Assembly (NCBI GenBank): GCA_017379895.1
Contig: JAFNVH010000002.1
Location: 1-40,331, forward strand
Direction: 5' to 3'
Origin: Rikenellaceae bacterium
Lineage (GTDB): Bacteria; Bacteroidota; Bacteroidia; Bacteroidales; Rikenellaceae
DNA: 40,331 nt
The notes below the pieces were generated by a model. It had not been told where the DNA came from. It searched no databases and worked only from the letters and a program-made list of their open reading frames with translations. The position numbers were made by a program, and so were the translations under genes. This document shows, piece by piece, positions 12,729-20,113 of this stretch; positions within the stretch are counted from its first letter, which is position 1, and each line of letters opens with the position of its first letter.

Positions 12729-15365
12729 CTACTTACGCACGAACAACTTGGCGATCTCGCTCACCACAAATGCCGCCAGCGACAAACCCACAACCCACAA
12801 CCACTGCTCGCCCGATAGCGACACAACGTGGAAAATCGACTGCACCGCAGGAATCAACATCACGCCGAGCATCAGCACCACAACCAGCAGGATCGCACCC
12901 CACAGCAGACCATTCGTGAAGAGCACCGAGAAGGCGTTGTCGTTACCCGAACGGATACTGAAAATCAGCGTCATCTGCGAGAATGCCAGCACCGCGAAGG
13001 TCATCGTTCGCGCCACATCGATCGACTCGCGCAGACCGAGTTGGTAGGCCGTGAGCACCAAGCCCGATATCAGCACACTCTGCAACACGATACGGATCAC
13101 GAAACCGCGCGTCAGGATACCCTGATCGGGGTCGATCGGGCGACGACGCATAATGCCTCGCGCCGCAGGATCGACACTCAGTGCCAAGGCGGGCAACGAG
13201 TCGGTCACCAGATTAATCCAGAGGATATGGATCGGCAACAGAGGTGTTATCATATTGCAAATCACCGCTGTAAACAGCACCAGAATCTCGCCCAGATTGG
13301 TCGAGAGCATAAACTGAATCGACTTCATCAGGTTGTCGTAGATGCGACGTCCCTCCGACACCGAGCTCACGATCGTTGCGAAATTATCGTCGGTCAGGAT
13401 CACATCGGCCGCCTCTTTCGATACGTCCGTACCCGTGATACCCATCGCCACACCGATATCGGCCAACTTCAACGCCGGAGCATCATTCACGCCATCACCC
13501 GTCATCGCCACCACGTTGCGGCGCTCCTGGAACGCACGCACGATGCGCACCTTATGCTCGGGAGCCACACGCGCAAAGACCGCCGCGTGCTCGGCTGTCG
13601 CACGCAGTTCGTCGTCCGACATCGCCTGCACCTCAACACCCGTATGCACCGTATTGCCCTCCTGCATAATGCCGAGCGCACGAGCAATTGCCGTTGCCGT
13701 AATGCGGTGATCACCCGTAATCATCACGGGGCAGATACCTGCCGCACGGCACTCAGCCACAGCATCTTTCACCTCCTCGCGCGGAGGATCGATCATACCT
13801 ACCATTCCGACGAATGTCAGTCCGCACTCAACCGTCGCGGGCTCGACCGTAGCAGGCAGCGCGTCGATATATTTGTAACCCATCGCCAGCACACGCAGTG
13901 CGCGACCACCCATATCGAGATAGGCCTCATTGAGGCGCACCTTATCCTCATCGGTCAGGTCACGCTCCTCGCCACGCACGTGGATACTCGTACAGCAAGC
14001 CAAAAGTTCGTCCATCGCACCCTTCACAGCCACCAGTAGTCGGCCCGATGCGGGATCGCGATGTACGGTCGTCATCAACTTACGCTCCGAGTCGAACGGA
14101 ATCTCGGCCGCGCGCGGAGCCTCGGCGTCGAGCTGATCCTTAAAGAAACCATATTTCAATCCCAAATCGAGCAGAGCCGTCTCGGTCGGATCACCCAGCG
14201 TGCGAATCTTATCGCCCTCGCGACTCAGCTTGCCGTCATTCGCCAAATTGGCAATGCGCACCAGCAGTCGCTCGGCATCGGTATCGACCACATCGTCAGC
14301 CACCAACACGTTGTCGGTATAGATATGCGTCACAGTCATTCTATTTTGGGTCAGCGTACCCGTCTTGTCCGAGCAGATCACGGTCGTGCTACCCAGCGTC
14401 TCGACCGAAGGCAGGTTGCGGATAATCGCATTCTTCTTGGCCAGGCGCTGCACGCCGATCGCCAGCACAATGGTCGACACCGCAGGCAGACCCTCGGGAA
14501 TAGCCGCCGCAGCCAGACTCACCGCCGTCATAAACATCGTCATCAGGTCGTTGCCATACAGCACACCCACCACAAAGATCAACACGCAGATAGCCAACGC
14601 CGCCACAGCCAGATACTTACCCAACTGATCCAGACGCTGCTGCATCGGCGTTTTGGTTTCGGGTACCGACTGGATCATCGAGGCGATCTTACCCACCTCC
14701 GACGCCTCACCAACCGCCGTCACCACGCCGCGACCGCGGCCATAGGTCACCGAGCACGAGGAAAAAGCCATATTCGTGCGGTCGCCGATCGGAGCCTCAC
14801 CCTCGATCGTAGCTATCTGTTTCTCAACGGGTAGCGACTCGCCCGTTAGTGCCGCCTCCTGGATCTTCAAATTGACCGACTCGGTAAGGCGCATATCGGC
14901 CGGAACGCTGTCGCCCGTCTCGATCTCGACCACGTCGCCCACAACCAACTCGCGCGACTCGATCACCTGTACCTCGCCATTGCGCACCACCTTACAGTGC
15001 GGTGCCGCCATCTTTTCGAGCGCATCGAGCGACTTTTCGGCCTTGGCCTCCTGCGCCACGCCGATAATTGCATTGAGCACCACGATCACCATAATTATTA
15101 TGGCATCGGTAAAACCCTCGCCATTCATCACGCCCACAACGCCCGAAATGACCGCCGCCGCAATCAGCACCAAGATCATAAAGCTCTTGAACTGCGCAAG
15201 GAACTTCACCAGTAGCGATGTATGTTTTGTTTTGCGAAATTCGTTGTAGCCGTCGCGTGCCAGACGCGCCGCCGCCTCCGACGAGGTCAGACCGCGCACG
15301 GAATCACTTTTGAGTTGCTCGGTCAGCTGCTCGACCGAGAGATTATAGACATTTTTGAGGCTCAT
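12729..15365 (-). CDS. Calcium-translocating P2-type ATPase
   Basis: 878 residues, full length for the family. N-terminal cation ATPase domain (about 5-75), actuator domain with TGES (174-177), M4 with PEGLPAV (290-296), the phosphorylated Asp333 in DKTGTLT, KGAMDELL in the nucleotide-binding domain, TGDGVNDAP (622-630), then M5-M10 with NLVTDSLPALALSVDPA in M6. The PEGL motif plus the N and D in M6 are the Ca site residues of SERCA/PMCA-like pumps. It exports Ca2+ from the cytoplasm at the cost of ATP. Monocistronic with its own terminator; divergent from the GH84 gene. Mn2+ transport by related pumps is known, so the ion is likely but not certain. Confidence 0.92.
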   Translation of the reverse strand: MSLKNVYNLSVEQLTEQLKSDSVRGLTSSEAAARLARDGYNEFRKTKHTSLLVKFLAQFKSFMILVLIAAAVISGVVGVMNGEGFTDAIIIMVIVVLNAIIGVAQEAKAEKSLDALEKMAAPHCKVVRNGEVQVIESRELVVGDVVEIETGDSVPADMRLTESVNLKIQEAALTGESLPVEKQIATIEGEAPIGDRTNMAFSSCSVTYGRGRGVVTAVGEASEVGKIASMIQSVPETKTPMQQRLDQLGKYLAVAALAICVLIFVVGVLYGNDLMTMFMTAVSLAAAAIPEGLPAVSTIVLAIGVQRLAKKNAIIRNLPSVETLGSTTVICSDKTGTLTQNRMTVTHIYTDNVLVADDVVDTDAERLLVRIANLANDGKLSREGDKIRTLGDPTETALLDLGLKYGFFKDQLDAEAPRAAEIPFDSERKLMTTVHRDPASGRLLVAVKGAMDELLACCTSIHVRGEERDLTDEDKVRLNEAYLDMGGRALRVLAMGYKYIDALPATVEPATVECGLTFVGMVGMIDPPREEVKDAVAECRAAGICPVMITGDHRITATAIARALGIMQEGNTVHTGVEVQAMSDDELRATAEHAAVFARVAPEHKVRIVRAFQERRNVVAMTGDGVNDAPALKLADIGVAMGITGTDVSKEAADVILTDDNFATIVSSVSEGRRIYDNLMKSIQFMLSTNLGEILVLFTAVICNMITPLLPIHILWINLVTDSLPALALSVDPAARGIMRRRPIDPDQGILTRGFVIRIVLQSVLISGLVLTAYQLGLRESIDVARTMTFAVLAFSQMTLIFSIRSGNDNAFSVLFTNGLLWGAILLVVVLMLGVMLIPAVQSIFHVVSLSGEQWLWVVGLSLAAFVVSEIAKLFVRK

Positions 15366-15394
15366 TTTAGTGCTCTTTTTCGGTTTTACACCTA

Positions 15395-15425
15395 CAAAAT
15401 TAACAATCCTTAGCGAAAAACCAAC
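15395..15425 (-). promoter_or_regulatory. Promoter of the Ca-ATPase gene
   Basis: Minus strand: -7 TAATTTTG (15395-15402), 19-base spacer and a near-consensus -33 GTTG (15422-15425). The ATG at 15365 is 30 bases further on. Confidence 0.55.
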
Positions 15426-15476
15426 ACCCTCCGTCGGGCGAAAAGTGCGCCATTGGTCGAGAGAATGGTCAAAAGT

Positions 15477-15507
15477 GTTGAAAATCCCGAAATTTTCGCT
15501 AAATTTG
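15477..15507 (+). promoter_or_regulatory. Promoter of the GH84 operon
   Basis: -33 GTTG (15477-15480, one base off TTTG), 19-base spacer and -7 TAAATTTG (15500-15507), 44 bases before the ATG at 15551. Confidence 0.55.
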
Positions 15508-15550
15508 TGAAAATAAACTCGATTTATAAAACTAAAAATACTCGAATCAA

Positions 15551-17473
15551 ATGAAACGACTTCTTTCGCTTCTCGTGTGCTCGCTGGCTACGTTGGCAGC
15601 CTCGTCGCACAACGTCTATCCTATCTATCCCACCCCGCAGGATCAGTATGCCCTCGACGGCAAAGCCTCGTTCACAAAGCAGGTCAATGTCGTTGTCGAA
15701 GAGCAGATCGACCAAACGACCATCGACCGTGCACGTCAGGTGCTCACAGAGCACGGTCTGACGGCGGTTTTCACCAACTCGATCGCTAAGAAGGGTTCGA
15801 ACCTGCTGCTCGGTGTTGCAGGCTCGAAGGGTGTTGTCGACCGCCACGCAACTTCGCTCAGCCTCGGCCGCGAAGTATTTGATATTGAAGGCAAGTTCGA
15901 CCGCCATATCCTAACTCTCACGCCCGACAAGGGTGCGGCGCAGGTGATGATCCTCGGCGAGGATACCGATGCTGTTTTCTACGGTCTGGCGTCGCTCGAA
16001 CAGATGCTCGATCTGGGCACAAGCGAGCTGCAAGGCGTTCTGATTGAGGACTATGCCGATGTTGAGTATCGCGGTGTGATCGAGGGCTACTACGGTGTGC
16101 CCTACACTGCTGAAGTCACGAAGGATCTGTTCCGTTTTATGGCTCGATTCAAGATGAATACATATATGTACGGCGCTAAGTCGGACTCGTATCACTCGCG
16201 CTATTGGAGCGAGCCCTACCCCACCGAAATCACTGAGGATCAGAAGCGTATCGGCTATCTGACGCAGGATATGATGCGCGACATCACCTCGGTGGCTCAC
16301 GCTACGAAGGTCAATTTCATCTGGGCTATCCACCCGGGTCGTGCCTTCGCCAAGGCCGACAGCGAGGAGGTGCTCGACAAGATTATGACCAAGTTCGAGA
16401 GTATGTATTCGCTGGGCGTTCGCGAGTTTGGTGTCTTTGTTGATGACGTGGGCGTACCCACCGAGCGCGAGGAGATGGACATCTGCGCGCGCAACCTCGA
16501 CAACCTCCAAAAGCGCATCGACGCCCGCTGGAACGGCAAGAACGTCCCCGCAGCCGACCGCGTCAATCCGTTGCACTACGTGCCTCAGCTCTACTGCTAC
16601 TCGTGGAGCACTCCCGAGGGCACCAAGCAGTTCTTCGAGTCGCTGAGCGTAACCGATCCCAAGATCCACATCTACATCACAGGCCGCAACGTGTGGTCGG
16701 TACCGAGCAACAAGGATATCTCGCACGTTAAGCAGTATCTGGGTCGCGACGTGAGCTGGTGGTGGAACTACGCCTGCAACGATGCCGACTTCACAAAGAT
16801 CTTCATTATGGATATGTACACCAACTTCCGCGACGAGTCACACATCGACAACCTCGCACGTTTGGAGAGCCAGCTAAGCGGCACAAACACTCTGATCATC
16901 AACCCGATGCAGCAGGGTGTACTATCGAAGATTCCGCTGTTCAGTGTTGCCGACTACTCGTGGAACACCGACGCCTTCAACAACGACAAGAGTTGGGAGG
17001 CCTCGCTGCCCGCCGTTGTGGGCAAGGAGCGCGCGGTGGCTCTGCGCAAGGCGGCGCCCTATCTGCGTTACTTCGATTCGGATGGCCTGACCTACCTATT
17101 CGAGCGTTACAAGCTCTCGATCAAGCGCGGCAAACCGACCCACGAGGCTCTGCTCGAAGAGTTGCGCGAGATTCACGCAGCGTGCGGCGAGCTGAAAAAG
17201 ATGAAGGACTCGGACGACGAGAGCGACCGTCTGTTCTACAACGACGTGCGCCCCTGGTTGCTCAAATTGGAGGCTATGACGGGCGAGGCAATCGCACTGT
17301 TCGAGGGCAAGAATCCTCCCGTTGTGGACTACGAGAACAACCCCGACTTCCAGTTCGAGATTCTCAACGGTATGGGCGAGCACATCTCGCTCAAAGTGAT
17401 GACTGCCGAGCCGTCGAACGAGTGCCTGCCCGAGATGATCAAGTGGTTGCGCGAGCAGGAAGTGATCCTGTAA
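15551..17473 (+). CDS. Family GH84 beta-N-acetylglucosaminidase
   Basis: 640 residues. Signal peptide (about 1-18, MKRLLSLLVCSLATLAASSH), an N-terminal GH20b-like domain (about 25-165), then the GH84 TIM barrel starting at YRGVIEGYYGVPYT (173-186). The paired catalytic Asp residues are in FVDDVG (Asp298, Asp299), as in the O-GlcNAcase-like enzymes that use substrate-assisted catalysis. KMNTYMYGAKSD and SWWWNYACND line the expected active site. A helical C-terminal domain follows (about 480-640). It removes terminal beta-GlcNAc from glycans or glycoproteins in the periplasm or outside; no lipobox is seen. First gene of a unit with the plug-domain protein (39 bases downstream) and the TlpA-like lipoprotein. 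Confidence 0.92.
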   Translation: MKRLLSLLVCSLATLAASSHNVYPIYPTPQDQYALDGKASFTKQVNVVVEEQIDQTTIDRARQVLTEHGLTAVFTNSIAKKGSNLLLGVAGSKGVVDRHATSLSLGREVFDIEGKFDRHILTLTPDKGAAQVMILGEDTDAVFYGLASLEQMLDLGTSELQGVLIEDYADVEYRGVIEGYYGVPYTAEVTKDLFRFMARFKMNTYMYGAKSDSYHSRYWSEPYPTEITEDQKRIGYLTQDMMRDITSVAHATKVNFIWAIHPGRAFAKADSEEVLDKIMTKFESMYSLGVREFGVFVDDVGVPTEREEMDICARNLDNLQKRIDARWNGKNVPAADRVNPLHYVPQLYCYSWSTPEGTKQFFESLSVTDPKIHIYITGRNVWSVPSNKDISHVKQYLGRDVSWWWNYACNDADFTKIFIMDMYTNFRDESHIDNLARLESQLSGTNTLIINPMQQGVLSKIPLFSVADYSWNTDAFNNDKSWEASLPAVVGKERAVALRKAAPYLRYFDSDGLTYLFERYKLSIKRGKPTHEALLEELREIHAACGELKKMKDSDDESDRLFYNDVRPWLLKLEAMTGEAIALFEGKNPPVVDYENNPDFQFEILNGMGEHISLKVMTAEPSNECLPEMIKWLREQEVIL

Positions 17474-17512
17474 CACAGACGATTAAGGTCAAATATAACA
17501 CCGTTTCGCACT

Positions 17513-18214
17513 ATGAGAAAGTTTTTGCTTGCGGCCATTGCGCTTGTAGCGTCGGTCGCACTCTATGCACAGCAGCCCACACCCTTCAATGGGCAGATCG
17601 TTGCGCCCAACGGCAAGGGTATGAAGGCTCAGCTCTCGATCAAGGGCACCGACCTTGCGGCTAATGCCGACAAGCAGGGCCGTTTCGGATTCACCTCGCT
17701 CAACGCCGACGACATTCTGGAGATCAAATGCAACAAACAGGTGCGCGAAGTGAAGGTCGAAGGTCGCCAATCGATGCGTATCATTTGGGGCGAAGAGGGT
17801 GTCGAAGTGAGCGAAGATCCGCAGCTCGTCAGCGAGGGCAACGATTGGGTTAAACGTCGTGAGTATCTGAATGATATGTCGAAAATTATGGGCGTCGACC
17901 TGCGTCGTAGCGGTGCTCACTCGCTGATCAGCGCCCTGCGTGCCCGCGTGCCGAGCCTCGAAATCGACGATCAGGGTCGCGTGATTATTCATCGCGGCTC
18001 GGTGCAGAAATCGAGTGGCGGCATTGGCGATCGCGCGCCAATCAATTTCAATGCGCTGATTGTGGTGGACGGTCAGGAGATTCAGTCGCTCAACGACATC
18101 AGTCTGTTCGATGTGGGTATGATCAAGATTCTCGACGAGGCTCCGCTCTACGGTTTCCGCGGCGTGAACGGCGTCATCGAGATAACCTCCGAGGCCAGCC
18201 TCAAAAAGCAATAG
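17513..18214 (+). CDS. Stand-alone TonB-receptor plug domain protein without barrel
   Basis: 233 residues. Signal peptide (MRKFLLAAIALVASVALYA-QQ). An N-terminal beta domain of the carboxypeptidase-regulatory type (about 24-95, FNGQIVAPNGKGMKAQLSIKG...DKQGRFGF). A C-terminal stretch (about 135-228) matches the plug of SusC-like receptors: ALIVVDGQEIQSLNDISLFD, then VGMIKILDEAPLYGFRGVNG and VIEITS. The SusC of this same window has LYILDGVPI, DIESISVLKDAS, IYGARAANGVIVITTK in that order. No transmembrane barrel follows; the frame stops right after the plug. It cannot be a channel alone. It may be a periplasmic adaptor or a decoy for TonB-type interactions (inference). It lies between GH84 and TlpA-like genes. 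Confidence 0.8.
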   Translation: MRKFLLAAIALVASVALYAQQPTPFNGQIVAPNGKGMKAQLSIKGTDLAANADKQGRFGFTSLNADDILEIKCNKQVREVKVEGRQSMRIIWGEEGVEVSEDPQLVSEGNDWVKRREYLNDMSKIMGVDLRRSGAHSLISALRARVPSLEIDDQGRVIIHRGSVQKSSGGIGDRAPINFNALIVVDGQEIQSLNDISLFDVGMIKILDEAPLYGFRGVNGVIEITSEASLKKQ

Positions 18215-18240
18215 GCCAGCTCTACAAGAGGAAAAGAGAT

Positions 18241-18762
18241 ATGAGGCATTTAGGGGCGCTTTTGATCGCACTTTGTTGCGGAATGTTTGTCGGTTGTATC
18301 GAAGATCCGAACCCAACCTACGAACAGACCACACGTGTTCGCATTGGCGACCTCGCTCCCGACTTTACGATCGAAACGCTCGATAATCAGCGTCTTACGT
18401 TATCTTCGCTCAGAGATAAAATCGTTCTTATAACATTCTTTTCGTCGGTCTGTCCCGACTGCCACGATCAATTCGAGTATATCAATTCGAGAATCACCAC
18501 GTTCGATGAGTCGAAATTCATCTTTCTACCCATTTCGCGTGGCGAGCAGAGTGCAGTTACTGAGAATTTTCGACGCGAGAATGGCTACACGTTTGATATC
18601 GGGCTCGATCCCAATCGCACGATTTACGATCTCTACGCTACACAATACGTGCCGCGAAACTACCTCATCGGGCACGACGGACGTGTGATCGCACTCTCGG
18701 CAGAGCCTACTCACGCGCAACTCGATGCCCTGCTTGCGCAGATTGCGGAACTTACGAAATAG
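18241..18762 (+). CDS. TlpA-like thioredoxin-fold lipoprotein
   Basis: 173 residues. Lipobox FVGC, lipidated Cys19, followed by IEDPN. Thioredoxin fold of the TlpA/AhpC-TSA type: GDLAPDFTIETLDNQRLTLSSL, LITFFSS, active-site CPDC (Cys71, Cys74) followed by His, and a cis-Pro loop YVPRN. Such proteins reduce or exchange disulfides in the periplasm or at the surface. It is third in the GH84 unit, 26 bases after the plug-domain gene. It could serve cytochrome c maturation (ResA-like) for the System II genes at 9586-12597, since no ResA is beside them, but that link is speculation. Convergent with the lipocalin-like gene at 18838. Confidence 0.88.
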   Translation: MRHLGALLIALCCGMFVGCIEDPNPTYEQTTRVRIGDLAPDFTIETLDNQRLTLSSLRDKIVLITFFSSVCPDCHDQFEYINSRITTFDESKFIFLPISRGEQSAVTENFRRENGYTFDIGLDPNRTIYDLYATQYVPRNYLIGHDGRVIALSAEPTHAQLDALLAQIAELTK

Positions 18763-18774
18763 GGTCACCAATTT

Positions 18775-18822
18775 TAAAAAAAAAAACGAGCCTGCAACCG
18801 TTGTGGTGCAGGCTCGTTATTT
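18775..18822 (-). terminator. Terminator of the nine-gene SusCD operon
   Basis: ACGAGCCTGCA (18786-18796) pairs perfectly with TGCAGGCTCGT (18807-18817). On the minus strand a long T run (18775-18786) follows. It lies between convergent operons; on the plus strand the tail is poor in T. Confidence 0.88.
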
Positions 18823-18837
18823 GTGCGTCGAAGTGGG

Positions 18838-19296
18838 TTATTCGCCCTTCACGTCAGTCGGGATCTCGGCACGAACATAGACACTCACGTCCTCGGCATC
18901 GTCCTTCGCTACCCATACCATCTCGTTGGTTGTCAGCGATGTAACTACGTAACGGTGTGCCCAATCGCCACGATCGTAGTCGTAGCTGCCGCGAATCACC
19001 GCGCCCAACTCGGGATCGGTTTCGATGAAGAACGCACCCGTCAGTTCGCGCGTCGAGAAGCTGTCGAGGTTCTGATAGATGCAGAATGTTCGCTCGCGGC
19101 GGTCGAACGCGAGATAGACATAGCTGCCCTCGGCCAGCGGTGTGCCCTTCCACGACGAGAGTTGCCACTCGCCCGCGATGTTGTTAGCCGTAACCTCCAA
19201 CTGCGGCTCGGTGGGCACAACGGGCTCGTCATCGCACGCCACCAAACCCATCGCAGCCACCAAAAGACTAATTGTTAATAAGATAAATCGTTTCAT
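18838..19296 (-). CDS. Lipocalin-like lipoprotein
   Basis: 152 residues. Lipobox LVAC, lipidated Cys21, then DDEPV, an acidic start of the kind that sends Bacteroidota lipoproteins to the cell surface. The mature part has IAGEWQLSSWKGTPLAEGSYVYLAFD followed by up-and-down strands (TFCIYQNLDSFSTRELTGAFFIE, YVVTSLTTNEMVWVAKD), as in the small lipocalin-like families of Bacteroidales. No enzyme motif. Last gene of the SusCD operon, 22 bases after the DUF1573 gene, with the terminator right behind it. Likely a small ligand- or peptide-binding accessory, which is inference. Confidence 0.75.
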   Translation of the reverse strand: MKRFILLTISLLVAAMGLVACDDEPVVPTEPQLEVTANNIAGEWQLSSWKGTPLAEGSYVYLAFDRRERTFCIYQNLDSFSTRELTGAFFIETDPELGAVIRGSYDYDRGDWAHRYVVTSLTTNEMVWVAKDDAEDVSVYVRAEIPTDVKGE

Positions 19297-19318
19297 ATTA
19301 TCTGTTTTTATTTCTTTT

Positions 19319-20110
19319 TCACTTGTTATCGGTCGTTACAAACAGTTCGACTGCACGTTCGCGCGGCGCCACACCCAGCCCGTCGAGGAACAATCGCGGA
19401 CGCTGAGTACCTTCTTTCGGTCGCGCCGACGGAGTGTAGCTGATCACCAGGTCGCCTGTCGCGCCCGCCGCCAATGTTTCGGGCTCGGTACGCACCGAAA
19501 CCTCGCGCGAACTGAGTAGCGTGTCCGCCTTGATTTTCAGAGGTTTGCTACCTCCATTCATACAGGCAATTCGCTCGGTCTGAGCACCCTCACTCGCAAA
19601 TCGCACCCACGTTTGACGCAACAGCAACGCTCCGCGCGAATGGGGATAGCGACCATGCGGATCGGCCGCCGCACGCACTCGACCACGCAACGTAAGCACC
19701 GCCGCAGGCTCGCGCGCCGAGCGGTCGGTATAGACAAAAATGCGTTGCGCAACCTCTCCCGCGTGTCCCTGCGGATAGTAGTTCAGGCGCAGTTCTCCGC
19801 GCTCGCCCTTCGCCACCGAAGCCTGCACCGCCTCGGCCTTCAGACAACCGCACGAGGAGGTTATTCGCGTGATTGCGAGCGGTTTACCTGAGTCATTTTG
19901 CCACTCGACGCTACCCTGCCACGAGCCGCCATCCTCAGCTATCTCGCCAAAATCGACCGTCGTTCCCGCAACAAAGCGCATACCGACGTCAGCCGTCGCC
20001 ACGTTGCGCGCGCTATCGACCTTCGCCTGCGGAATGAGGCGTATCTGCGCCTGGGCGGTCGCCATCGCAACCGTCGCACACATCGCCAATATCACCCCCA
20101 GCGCGCGCAT
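19319..20110 (-). CDS. DUF1573 domain protein, exported
   Basis: 263 residues with a signal peptide (about 1-20). The DUF1573 signature is clear: FGEIAEDGGSWQGSVEWQNDSGKPLAITRITSSCGCLKAE, with Cys87 and Cys89 in the CGC motif, followed by GERGELRLNYYPQGHAGEVAQRIFVYTD. A second, weaker repeat follows (VRFASEGAQTERIACMNGGSKPLKIKADTL). DUF1573 proteins are Ig-like (ASPM/SPD-2/Hydin type) beta domains of unknown role, common in Bacteroidota. It starts 3 bases after the S8 protease stop, so the two are co-translated or at least co-transcribed. Confidence 0.85.
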   Translation of the reverse strand: MRALGVILAMCATVAMATAQAQIRLIPQAKVDSARNVATADVGMRFVAGTTVDFGEIAEDGGSWQGSVEWQNDSGKPLAITRITSSCGCLKAEAVQASVAKGERGELRLNYYPQGHAGEVAQRIFVYTDRSAREPAAVLTLRGRVRAAADPHGRYPHSRGALLLRQTWVRFASEGAQTERIACMNGGSKPLKIKADTLLSSREVSVRTEPETLAAGATGDLVISYTPSARPKEGTQRPRLFLDGLGVAPRERAVELFVTTDNK

Positions 20111-20113
20111 CGT

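Noticed and set aside
9577..14039. Plus-strand frames of over 400 codons opposite the peroxidase (9577-10842) and Ca-ATPase (12828-14039) genes
   Set aside because: Sense strand shows full catalytic motifs (CxxCH, DKTGT); the antisense products are compositionally biased without domains.
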